Source of the DNA: Pseudomonadota bacterium
GTDB lineage: Bacteria; Pseudomonadota; Alphaproteobacteria; Acetobacterales; Acetobacteraceae
Reading direction: 5' to 3'
Length of the DNA: 6,993 bases
Assembly: GCA_021845835.1 (NCBI GenBank)
Contig: JAJZVE010000241.1
Location: forward strand, 1 to 6,993
Positions 1-6,071 of the stretch are shown one piece after another (position 1 is the stretch's first letter; each line of letters opens with the position of its first letter). The notes below the pieces were generated by a model that worked only from the letters and a program-made list of their open reading frames with translations, had not been told where the DNA came from and ran no database searches. A program made the position numbers and the translations under genes.

Positions 1-1
1 G

Positions 2-955
2 CTCGGCGAGCCGAGCGGCGCGGCGGCGGCGGAACGGGGCTATGACTTCCTGCGTCGCGCCTACCCCGACCCGGTGAACGGCGGCTGGTATTTCCGCGCC
101 GGCGACGACGGCACGCCGAGCGACCGTAGCAAGGACCTCTACGCCCACGCCTTCCTGCTGTTCGCGCTCGCCTATCTGCACCGCGCCTTCGCCGCCCCCG
201 ACGCGATCGCGCTGGCGGCGCGGACCTACGACGTGCTGCAGGCGCGCATGGCCGCCCCCGGCGGCGGGTTCTGGGACCGTGCCGGCGCCGACTGGCAGCC
301 GGACCGCAGCCTGCGCCGGCAGAACCCGCATATGCACCTGCTGGAAGCCCTGCTGGCGCTGCACGAGGCGACCGGAGAAGCGCGCTGGCTCGGCGAGGCG
401 GACCGGCTGGTGGCGCTGTTCCGGACACGGTTCTACGACCCCCCCACGGCGACGCTCGGCGAGTTCTTCACCGAGACCTGGGCGCCGCATCCCGGGCAGG
501 GGCATCTGGTCGAGCCGGGACACCATTATGAATGGGTCTGGCTGCTGCACCGCTATCGGGTGCAGGGCGGCGCACTGCCGGTCGCGGCGGCGGCGGAGGC
601 GCTGTTCGGCATGGCGGTGCGCCACGGCACCGACCCCGAGCACGGCGGCATCCACGACCAGATCGACCGCGCGGGCGCGCCCGTTGCCGCCAGCCGCCGC
701 ATCTGGCCCGTCACCGAAGCGATTAAGGCGCACGTCGCCCGCATCGAGGCCGGTCTGCCGGTGCCGGCGGGCCAGCCGGGGCGGCTGATCGACCACCTGT
801 TCGCCGATTTCCTTCGCCCCGAGCGCCATGGCTGGATCGAGACCTGCACGCGCGAGGGCACGCCGCTGCAGACCACGCTGCCCGGCAGCACCCCCTATCA
901 CCTGTTCCTCGCCGCGGCCGAGGTCGCGCGGGTGGGCGAGGCGGCGCGCGGATAG
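2..955 (+). CDS. AGE-family sugar epimerase/isomerase (mannose-6-phosphate isomerase-like), 5'-truncated by the window edge
   Basis: This is the C-terminal 317 residues of an N-acylglucosamine 2-epimerase (AGE) superfamily protein, a cytosolic alpha6/alpha6-barrel enzyme that interconverts sugars or sugar phosphates. The frame is open from base 2, so the GTG at 74 is very probably internal. Full-length members have about 380-420 residues, so roughly 60-100 are missing. Family hallmarks visible are NGGWYF (from 77), KDLYAHAF (from 134), RQNPHMHLLEA (from 319), EPGHHYEWVWLL (512-547) and STPYHLF (887-907). The His of EPGHHYEW and the His at 899-901 match the positions of the two histidines proposed as general acid/base in characterised members. 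The nearest-looking group is often annotated mannose-6-phosphate isomerase. Substrate cannot be read from sequence: N-acyl-glucosamine, mannose, cellobiose and mannose-6-phosphate enzymes share this fold. The TAG stop lies 6 bp from the stop of the convergent der gene, with no visible terminator between them. Family call is firm; substrate is open. Confidence 0.88.
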   Translation, partial: LGEPSGAAAAERGYDFLRRAYPDPVNGGWYFRAGDDGTPSDRSKDLYAHAFLLFALAYLHRAFAAPDAIALAARTYDVLQARMAAPGGGFWDRAGADWQPDRSLRRQNPHMHLLEALLALHEATGEARWLGEADRLVALFRTRFYDPPTATLGEFFTETWAPHPGQGHLVEPGHHYEWVWLLHRYRVQGGALPVAAAAEALFGMAVRHGTDPEHGGIHDQIDRAGAPVAASRRIWPVTEAIKAHVARIEAGLPVPAGQPGRLIDHLFADFLRPERHGWIETCTREGTPLQTTLPGSTPYHLFLAAAEVARVGEAARG

Positions 956-961
956 GGGATA

Positions 962-2308
962 TCAGCCCTTGGTGTCGAACGGGTTGCTGGTGCCGCGGAA
1001 TTCCATGCGGATCGGCGTGCCGGGCAGGCCGAAGGTGGCGCGCAGGCCGTTCGCCAGATAGCGGCGGTAATCCTCCGGCGTCTGCTCGGCGCGGGTGCCG
1101 AACACGACGAAGGTGGGTGGGCGCGCCTTCGGCTGGGTGATGTAGCGCAGCTTCAGCCGCCGCCCGGCCGCCAGCGGCGGGGCATGACGGGCCAGCGCCT
1201 GCTCGAACCAGCGATTGAGGTCGGCGGTGGCAACGCGCGTGTTCCATACCGCGTGCGCCTGCCGCACCGTCGGCAGCAGCCGCCCCATCCCCTCTCCGGT
1301 CAGCGCCGACAGCGCCACCACCGGCACGCCCTTGAGCTGCGCGAGGCTGGTCTCCAGCCGGTCCGCGATCGCCTGCCGCGCGGCCGGCCTGTCCGCCACC
1401 GCGTCCCATTTGGTCAGCGCCAGCACCGCCGCGCGGCCCTCGCGTTCGATCAGGCGGGCGATCTGCAGGTCCTGCTCGTGCAGCCCCTCGGTCGCATCGA
1501 CCGCGAGCACCACCACCTCGGCCATGCGCAGCGCGTGCAGCGCGGCGCCGACCGACAGCTTCTCCAGCGATTCCTCCACCCGCGCGCGGCGGCGCAGCCC
1601 GGCGGTATCGACCAGATCGATCGGCGTGCCGTCGGCGTCCGCGAACCGCACCGTCACGGCGTCGCGCGTCAGCCCCGGTTCCGGCCCGGTGATCATCCGC
1701 TCGGCACCGAGCAGCCGGTTCACCAGCGTCGATTTGCCGGCGTTCGGCCGGCCGACGATGGCGAGCTGCAACGGCCGGCCGTCCTGCACCTCGTCTTCGG
1801 CCGCCGCGGGCTCCGCCGGCAGCCGGTCGGCAATCTCGGACATCAGTTCCGACAGGCCCTCGCCATGCTCGGCCGACACCGCGACCGGCGCGCCGAGGCC
1901 GAGCGAATAGGCATCGAGCGCCGCGGCGGCACCGGCGCGGCCCTCGGTCTTGTTGGCGACCAGCAACACCGGCCGGCCCTGGCGACGCAGCCAGGCGGCG
2001 AAATGCGCGTCCGCCGGCGTCACCCCGGCGCGCGCGTCGATCACGAACACCACCAGCGCCGCCTCGGCCACGCCCGAGGCGGCTGAGGCGTGCATGCGCC
2101 CGGCGAGCGAGCCGGGCGGCGCCTCCTCCAGTCCGGCGGTATCGACCAGGCGCACGTGCCGCCCGCGCAGCATCGCCTCGGCGTCCTTGCGGTCGCGGGT
2201 GACGCCGGGCGTGTCGGCGACCAGGGCGGCGCGGCGGCCGGCCAGCCGGTTGAACAGCGTCGATTTGCCGACATTCGGGCGGCCGGCGATGACAACAACG
2301 GGCAACAT
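962..2308 (-). CDS. der: Ribosome biogenesis GTPase Der (EngA)
   Basis: Der is an essential bacterial GTPase with two tandem G domains that acts in late 50S subunit maturation in the cytosol. The 448-residue length is normal. G domain 1: P-loop GRPNVGKST (9-17), switch I VTRD (36-39), G3 DTAGL (56-60), G4 NKTE (119-122). G domain 2: P-loop GRPNAGKST (186-194), switch LTRD (213-216), G3 DTAGL (234-238), G4 TKWD (299-302). An acidic linker (about 165-178) joins the domains, and a KH-like RNA-binding domain follows (about 355-440, with PPTFVVFGTRAEQTPEDYRRYL). The ATG start puts the first P-loop at the usual distance from the N-terminus. It is the last gene of the leftward operon, 3 bp after the bamB stop (TGA-CGG-ATG), with no evident Shine-Dalgarno, so it is probably translationally coupled. 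Both G4 motifs deviate from NKxD: Glu replaces Asp in the first and Thr replaces Asn in the second. Confidence 0.97.
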   Translation of the reverse strand: MLPVVVIAGRPNVGKSTLFNRLAGRRAALVADTPGVTRDRKDAEAMLRGRHVRLVDTAGLEEAPPGSLAGRMHASAASGVAEAALVVFVIDARAGVTPADAHFAAWLRRQGRPVLLVANKTEGRAGAAAALDAYSLGLGAPVAVSAEHGEGLSELMSEIADRLPAEPAAAEDEVQDGRPLQLAIVGRPNAGKSTLVNRLLGAERMITGPEPGLTRDAVTVRFADADGTPIDLVDTAGLRRRARVEESLEKLSVGAALHALRMAEVVVLAVDATEGLHEQDLQIARLIEREGRAAVLALTKWDAVADRPAARQAIADRLETSLAQLKGVPVVALSALTGEGMGRLLPTVRQAHAVWNTRVATADLNRWFEQALARHAPPLAAGRRLKLRYITQPKARPPTFVVFGTRAEQTPEDYRRYLANGLRATFGLPGTPIRMEFRGTSNPFDTKG

Positions 2309-2311
2309 CCG

Positions 2312-3646
2312 TCAGTGCAGCGCCAACAGCGTCCCGTCCACCGTCACCACGAACAGCGTGTCGCCGGCGATCGCCGGCGCCACCGCCGCCGCGCCGTCGA
2401 TCGTCTGCCGCGTGCCCGGCTTGCCGGTGACGGGATCGACCGCCAGCACCTCCTTGTTGCTGCCGAGCAGGATCAGCCGGTTTCCCGCCAGCACCGGGCC
2501 GATCCAGCCGATCGGTCCCTCCTGCTTCTTCTCGTCCTGCCACAGCGGCAGCTGCGTCACCCAGGCGACCGCGCCGTCGCTGCGATTGACGGCGCCGACG
2601 AGCTGGTCGGGCGTCAGTACGAACAGCCAGTCGCCGGCAAGCCACGGCGTCTGCTGCGACGCCACCTGGCGTTCCCACAGCCGCCGTCCGCTGCGCAGAT
2701 CGATCGAGACGAACAGCCCGCCCAGCCCCACCGCATAGACCCGCCCTTCCACGATCACCGGCAGCGCGGTGACGGCCGCAATGTCGAGCAGCGCGCTCTG
2801 GCCATGCCCGGAGGCCAACCCGTCGCTCCACGTCACCGCCCCGGAGGCGGCGCGCAGGCAGGCCAGTTCGCCGGAGCCGAAACCGGCCACCAGCAGCCCG
2901 TCCGCGAACGCGGGCGAGGGCAGGCCGAGCACCGAGGTCGACACCACCGGCCCCTGATAGGCCCATTGCCGGCTGCCGTTGGCCTTGGCAATCGAGAGCA
3001 CCTGGCCATCCAGCGTCGGCACGTACAGCTGCTCATCGACGATGGTGGGGGCGGCGCGGGCCGGCGCCGGCAGCGCCTGGCGCCAGCGCACCTTGCCGGT
3101 GCCGGCATCCAGCGCCAGCAGCCCGGCCAGCCCGGTCGCGGCGAACAGCGTGCCGCCGTCAAGCGAGATGCCGCCGCCGACATTGGTGCTGCGGTCGTCC
3201 TTCTGCGCCGTTACGGTGCGCCACAGCTGCGCGCCGCTGCGCCGGTCATAGGCACTGACCTCGCCGGCGCTGTCCATGGCGAACACCTGCGCGCCGGCAA
3301 CCACGGGGGTCGCGGTGATCTTGCGGCGATAGCCGCTCGGGGCGCCGATCTTGGCGCTCCACTGCGTCGCCAGGGCGCGCCCGACGGCGAGGTTGCCGGG
3401 CGCGTGCGACGGCTCGGCACCGGCCTGCGACCAGGCGGCGTTGGCAACGGGCGGCGGCAGCGTCACCACCCGGCCGGCCGGGTTGTCCACGATCAGGCCG
3501 CGCTGCACGGCGAGAATATCCACCCGCGCGCCGGAAAGCGGCGTCTTCTTGTCGCCGAACCACTCATCCAGCGTCTGGCAGCCGGCCGCAGCCAGCGGCA
3601 GCAGCATCGACGCCCGGCGCGTCAGGCGCAAAGGTTTGTGCGTCAT
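2312..3646 (-). CDS. bamB: Outer-membrane assembly lipoprotein BamB (PQQ-like beta-propeller)
   Basis: BamB is the beta-propeller lipoprotein of the BAM complex, which folds beta-barrel proteins into the outer membrane; it faces the periplasm and contacts BamA. From the ATG at 3646 the product has 444 residues. Signal: basic n-region (MTHKPLRLTRR), short hydrophobic stretch, lipobox LAAAGC with Cys23 as the lipidated residue. Gln at +2 is compatible with outer-membrane sorting. Propeller repeats of the D-x-x-S/T-G-x-x-x-W type recur: AYDRRSGAQLW (132-142), ALDAGTGKVRW (178-188), AKANGSRQW (220-228), LRAASGAVTW (264-273), SIDLRSGRRLW (314-324), AVNRSDGAVAW (352-362), AVDPVTGK (402-409). The open frame extends to 3952, but those extra ~102 residues overlap the upstream gene, are Arg/Pro/Gly-rich, and would bury the lipoprotein signal, so I reject the longer start. 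The gene starts 2 bp after the upstream stop (TGA-GC-ATG) without a Shine-Dalgarno. The TRRAS stretch faintly resembles a Tat motif but is not canonical. Confidence 0.93.
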   Translation of the reverse strand: MTHKPLRLTRRASMLLPLAAAGCQTLDEWFGDKKTPLSGARVDILAVQRGLIVDNPAGRVVTLPPPVANAAWSQAGAEPSHAPGNLAVGRALATQWSAKIGAPSGYRRKITATPVVAGAQVFAMDSAGEVSAYDRRSGAQLWRTVTAQKDDRSTNVGGGISLDGGTLFAATGLAGLLALDAGTGKVRWRQALPAPARAAPTIVDEQLYVPTLDGQVLSIAKANGSRQWAYQGPVVSTSVLGLPSPAFADGLLVAGFGSGELACLRAASGAVTWSDGLASGHGQSALLDIAAVTALPVIVEGRVYAVGLGGLFVSIDLRSGRRLWERQVASQQTPWLAGDWLFVLTPDQLVGAVNRSDGAVAWVTQLPLWQDEKKQEGPIGWIGPVLAGNRLILLGSNKEVLAVDPVTGKPGTRQTIDGAAAVAPAIAGDTLFVVTVDGTLLALH

Positions 3647-3648
3647 GC

Positions 3649-4302
3649 TCAGGAACCGATCCGCGCCAGCAGTCCCTGGGCGCGGCGGCGGACACCCGGC
3701 GGCGCGGTCACGTCCTGCGCCAGGCCGGCCAACGTCGTCCGCGCCGCCGTGATCTTGCCTTGACGCAGGTCGAGCATCGCCTGCGTCTCCTCGGCCAGCG
3801 CATGGAAGGGACCGGTTGCGGCGGTGAGCGGGGCGAGTCGCGCCGCGACCGTGGCCGGCTCCGCCGAATCGACGTTGTGCATGGCCCATTGCAGGCTGGC
3901 GAGGTCGCGCAGCAGCGGGTCGGCCGCACCGTCCCCGGCGACCCGATCCCACAGCGCGCTGGCACCAGCGAGATCGCCGGCGTCGGCCTTCAGCCCGGCC
4001 TCACGCAGCTGCGCCAGGGCGCGATAGCCGCTGCGGCCGTCGGCGGCGACCTGCGCGAACTGCGCGGCTGCGGCCACGCGCCCCGGCCCTTTCTGCGTAT
4101 CCGCGGTCTGCATGGCGGCGAGGTAGATGTCGGCGATCGCCGCGACCTGCCGCGCGTCGTACCATTGCCAGGCGCGCCAGGCACCGGCGGCGGCAACCAC
4201 CAGTACCGCCGCGGCCACCAGCGCCCCCCCGTACCGCTTCAGCAGCGCCCGTGCGCGGTCGGCGCGGAGGTCTTCATCCACCTCGTCGAAAATGTCGGGC
4301 AC
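3649..4302 (-). CDS. YfgM-like membrane-anchored tetratricopeptide protein
   Basis: The product has 217 residues. An acidic cytosolic N-terminus (MPDIFDEVDEDLRADRARALLKRYG) is followed by one transmembrane helix at about residues 25-45 (Ala/Val-rich, ending AWRAWQWYDARQ). An Ala-rich helical region to the C-terminus fits degenerate TPR repeats on the periplasmic side. This is the architecture of E. coli YfgM (TPR_21/Ancillary SecYEG translocon subunit family), a partner of the SecYEG translocon and PpiD that helps hand secreted proteins to periplasmic chaperones. The position immediately upstream of bamB and der is the same as in E. coli and is strong support. The start is GTG at 4302-4300, preceded 5 nt upstream by AGAGGA (4313-4308), the only good Shine-Dalgarno in the operon. 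Sequence similarity to the E. coli protein is low by eye, so no symbol is assigned; the call rests on topology, family style and synteny. Confidence 0.85.
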   Translation of the reverse strand: MPDIFDEVDEDLRADRARALLKRYGGALVAAAVLVVAAAGAWRAWQWYDARQVAAIADIYLAAMQTADTQKGPGRVAAAAQFAQVAADGRSGYRALAQLREAGLKADAGDLAGASALWDRVAGDGAADPLLRDLASLQWAMHNVDSAEPATVAARLAPLTAATGPFHALAEETQAMLDLRQGKITAARTTLAGLAQDVTAPPGVRRRAQGLLARIGS

Positions 4303-4307
4303 GGTGA

Positions 4308-4313
4308 TCCTCT
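4308..4313 (-). promoter_or_regulatory. Ribosome binding site fixing the GTG start of the yfgM-like gene
   Basis: On the minus strand AGAGGA stands 5 nt before the GTG at 4302. It supports this non-ATG start and is the main ribosome entry point for a three-gene operon whose other two starts have no obvious Shine-Dalgarno. Confidence 0.6.
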
Positions 4314-4346
4314 GTCCTGCGCCCCCCGGCGGGGTGCAGCCGGCAA

Positions 4347-4375
4347 ATCATAGCGGCGGCCCCGTGCGCGGGCAA
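4347..4375 (-). promoter_or_regulatory. Predicted sigma70-type promoter of the yfgM-bamB-der operon
   Basis: On the minus strand TTGCCC (4375-4370) and TATGAT (4352-4347) are separated by exactly 17 bp. The -10 matches five of six consensus bases and the -35 four of six. Transcription would start near 4340, giving a leader of about 38 nt before the GTG at 4302. This is pattern matching in a very GC-rich region where TATGAT stands out; there is no experimental support. Confidence 0.5.
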
Positions 4376-4407
4376 ATTGGCGCAGTCCAGCCCTGCCGCG
4401 GCGGCAG

Positions 4408-4436
4408 TTGGAAGGTGCCGGCGCTTTGGCGATAGT
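4408..4436 (+). promoter_or_regulatory. Predicted sigma70-type promoter of the Fsr-like transporter gene
   Basis: TTGGAA (4408-4413) and GATAGT (4431-4436) are separated by 17 bp, each matching four of six consensus bases. The predicted start near 4443 leaves a leader of about 16 nt before ATG 4459. If right, it rules out the in-frame TTG at 4408 and GTG at 4435 as start codons, since they lie within the promoter. The -35 elements of this promoter and the divergent one are 32 bp apart, so a regulator bound between them could affect both. Confidence 0.4.
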
Positions 4437-4458
4437 GCAGCGTCCCGGGATTTGTTCG

Positions 4459-5670
4459 ATGCAGAAGCACCTCGCCGCGCCCGTCATCAATCGCTCCGCC
4501 GAAGGCGCCGCTTTCGCCATCCTTGGCGCGCTTTCGGTGTCGCACATGCTGAACGACACCATGCAGTCGCTGATGCCGGCGCTGTATCCGATGCTGAAGC
4601 AGAATCTCGGCCTGAGCTTCGGCGAGGTCGGCCTGATCACGCTGTGCTTCCAGCTCACCGCCTCGCTGCTGCAGCCGGTGGTCGGCATCGTCACCGACCG
4701 CCGGCCGATGCCCTATTCGCTCGCGGTCGGCATGGGGTTCACGCTGTGCGGCCTGCTGGTGCTCTCGGTCGCGCCGTCGCTGCCGGTGCTGCTGGCCGCC
4801 GCGGCGATGGTCGGCCTCGGCTCGGCGGTGTTCCATCCGGAGGCGTCGCGCATGGCGCGCTATGCCTCGGGCGGACGGCATGGGCTGGCGCAATCGCTGT
4901 TCCAGGTCGGCGGCAATAGCGGCGCGGCGCTGGGGCCGTTGCTGGCGGCCTTCGTGGTGCTGCCGGGCGGCCAGCGCAGCGTCGCCTGGTTCTCGCTCGT
5001 CGCCCTGCTCGGCATGATCATCCTGGCCAATGTCGGCCGCTGGTTCGTGCGCCATCAGGCGGCGCGCCGGACACGGCCAAGGGCGGCGGCAATGCCGACG
5101 AATCTGCCGCGCCGGAGGGTTGCGCTGTCGATCGCCATCCTGATCGCGCTGATCTTCTCGAAATTCTTCTACATGGCCAGCATCGGTACCTATTTCACCT
5201 TCTATCTGATGCATCGCTTCGGCGTGTCGATCCAGTCGGCGCAGCTCGACCTGTTCATCTTCCTGGCCGCCGCCGCCGCCGGGACCTTCATCGGCGGGCC
5301 GCTCGGCGATCGGATCGGGCGGAAATACGTGATCTGGATGTCGATCGCAGGCGTGCTGCCGTTCACGCTGACGCTGCCCTATGTCGGGCTGACCGCGACG
5401 CTGATCCTGGTCGTGCCGATCGGACTGATTCTGTCCTCGGCGTTCTCGGCGATCCTGGTCTATGCGCAGGAACTGCTGCCGGGGAAGGTCGGGATGGTGT
5501 CCGGCCTGTTCTTCGGCTTCGCCTTCGGCATGGGCGGGCTGGGGGCGGCCGCGCTCGGGCAGTTGGCGGACCTGACCAGCATCGTCACCGTGTATCGCGT
5601 CTGCGCCTTCCTGCCGGCAATCGGGCTGCTGACGGCGTTCCTGCCGAACATGGAGCGCCGGCACGCCTGA
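4459..5670 (+). CDS. MFS efflux transporter of the fosmidomycin resistance (Fsr) family
   Basis: This is a major facilitator superfamily inner-membrane transporter of 403 residues, expected to fold as 12 transmembrane helices. It resembles the Fsr family, whose E. coli member exports fosmidomycin, an inhibitor of the DXR step of the MEP isoprenoid pathway. Family-like stretches are SHMLNDTMQSLMPALYPMLK (28-47), AVFHPEASRMARYASGG (123-139), HGLAQSLFQVGGNSGAALGP (141-160) and the second-half MFS motif A, GGPLGDRIGRKY (279-290). A basic cytosolic loop (about 198-220, rich in Arg) separates the two six-helix halves. I chose ATG 4459 because an in-frame TTG at 4408 falls in the predicted promoter and would add a non-typical 17-residue tail; a GGGA at 4447-4450 can serve as a weak ribosome site. 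It is divergent from the bamB operon. Family is clear; whether fosmidomycin is the natural substrate is unknown. Confidence 0.9.
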   Translation: MQKHLAAPVINRSAEGAAFAILGALSVSHMLNDTMQSLMPALYPMLKQNLGLSFGEVGLITLCFQLTASLLQPVVGIVTDRRPMPYSLAVGMGFTLCGLLVLSVAPSLPVLLAAAAMVGLGSAVFHPEASRMARYASGGRHGLAQSLFQVGGNSGAALGPLLAAFVVLPGGQRSVAWFSLVALLGMIILANVGRWFVRHQAARRTRPRAAAMPTNLPRRRVALSIAILIALIFSKFFYMASIGTYFTFYLMHRFGVSIQSAQLDLFIFLAAAAAGTFIGGPLGDRIGRKYVIWMSIAGVLPFTLTLPYVGLTATLILVVPIGLILSSAFSAILVYAQELLPGKVGMVSGLFFGFAFGMGGLGAAALGQLADLTSIVTVYRVCAFLPAIGLLTAFLPNMERRHA

Positions 5671-5890
5671 ACCGGCCACACGACCGTGTCTCCCGATCGG
5701 AGCCGAAGCGCCAGCCGGGCTGGTTGGCGCCGGTCTCCTCTACCGGCGGCGAAGCTTCCCGCGCCGCCATCGCGTTCAGGATCTGCGTCAGTTCCTCGGC
5801 ACCGGGATCACGCCCGTAGCGGTGCATGAACCAGCCGAAAACGACCTCGGCCGAGATCGGGAAGCCCTCGACCGGCAAGTCCTGCTCCAT
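5585..5890 (-). CDS. Small hypothetical protein, convergent with and overlapping the transporter gene
   Basis: This is a 101-residue ORF that I do not recognise. Residues 1-50 look like a real protein: amphipathic, with a balanced composition (VVFGWFMHRYGRD, then GAEELTQILNAMAARE) and mostly G/C third bases. An AGGGG (5900-5896) stands 5 nt before the ATG. From about residue 60 the sequence becomes Arg/Gly/Ala/Ser-rich, as expected of non-coding or antisense frames. Its last 86 bp lie antisense to the 3' end of the transporter gene. Either the protein has a poorly conserved tail or the real stop was lost by a frameshift. There is no signal peptide or membrane segment. It lies divergent from usp across a 181-bp region, so it could share that regulatory site, but this is speculative. 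Confidence 0.5.
   Translation of the reverse strand: MEQDLPVEGFPISAEVVFGWFMHRYGRDPGAEELTQILNAMAAREASPPVEETGANQPGWRFGSDRETRSCGRFRRAGAPCSAGTPSAARLPAGRRRRDTR
5708..5730. terminator. Hairpin downstream of the transporter gene, possible terminator
   Basis: GCGCCAGCC (5708-5716) pairs with GGTTGGCGC (5722-5730) around a 5-nt loop: a 9-bp stem with one G-T wobble, 38 bp past the transporter stop. No U-tract follows on either strand, so a standard intrinsic terminator is not demonstrated. The sequence also lies within the small leftward ORF, so it may be incidental. Confidence 0.25.
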
Positions 5891-6003
5891 CGCCGCCCCT
5901 GCGTTCGGTCTCGCCGGATGAACATGCGGCGGCGCGGCGGGTTGCCGGAGGCATCCCGGGCGGCCTTCGGGCGCGCGGTGGCATGGCCGACGCCCGCCAC
6001 CAC

Positions 6004-6017
6004 TTGATGTATCGCAA
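6004..6017 (+). promoter_or_regulatory. FixK/FNR-type operator upstream of usp
   Basis: TTGATGTATCGCAA fits the alphaproteobacterial FixK consensus TTG(A/C)-N6-(T/G)CAA exactly and the FNR consensus TTGAT-N4-ATCAA at 8 of 10 positions. Its centre (6010.5) is 41.5 bp upstream of the transcription start predicted from the -10 element (near 6052). That is the classic class II activator position, where the site takes the place of the -35. Control by a CRP/FNR-family regulator responding to low oxygen or nitric oxide is an inference from the site and its spacing. Confidence 0.5.
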
Positions 6018-6039
6018 TGAGCCGGTGCAGTGCCGGCGC

Positions 6040-6045
6040 GACAAT
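6040..6045 (+). promoter_or_regulatory. Predicted -10 element of the usp promoter
   Basis: GACAAT matches four of six consensus bases. No good -35 hexamer lies 16-18 bp upstream, as expected if an activator bound at 6004-6017 supplies that contact. The predicted start near 6052 leaves a 20-nt leader to ATG 6072, or 35 nt to ATG 6087. Confidence 0.4.
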
Positions 6046-6071
6046 GACACCCGCTTCAGAGCGAGACGCAC

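Larger units (their letters stand above)
5891..6071. other. Intergenic region between the small ORF and usp
   Basis: This 181-bp region separates two divergent starts. The half nearest the small ORF is GC-rich and shows no promoter I trust. The half nearest usp holds the FixK/FNR-like site and -10 element listed separately, with an imperfect inverted repeat, GCCGG (6021-6025) and CCGGC (6033-6037), between them. Confidence 0.5.

Noticed and set aside
1..16. Inverted repeat GCTCGG-CGAG-CCGAGC at the left edge
   Set aside because: It lies inside the isomerase coding frame, and short GC-rich self-complementary stretches are common by chance here.
723..2966. A 747-codon open frame on the minus strand across the isomerase, der and bamB genes
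   Set aside because: It has Arg/Gly/Ala-rich low-complexity composition, no domain, and overlaps three confident genes. Long shadow frames are expected at this GC content.
2090..3763. A 557-codon plus-strand frame antisense to bamB
   Set aside because: It is rich in Arg, Gln, His and Gly, typical of antisense frames of GC-rich genes, and shows no recognisable family.
3647..3952. An N-terminal extension of BamB by about 102 residues
   Set aside because: It would overlap the yfgM-like gene and hide a proper lipoprotein signal peptide with its lipobox Cys.
4322..4334. CCCC-GCC-GGGG hairpin in the leader of the yfgM-like gene, considered as a riboswitch or attenuator
   Set aside because: The stem is only four to five base pairs in a leader of about 38 nt, too small and simple for a riboswitch.
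4408..4458. TTG start giving the transporter 17 extra residues
   Set aside because: It has no ribosome site, the sequence is atypical for the family N-terminus, and it overlaps the predicted promoter. ATG 4459 is better.
4348..5679. A 443-codon minus-strand frame antisense to the transporter
   Set aside because: It consists of Arg/Gln/His/Asp-rich composition without domains, and the opposite strand encodes a clear MFS protein.
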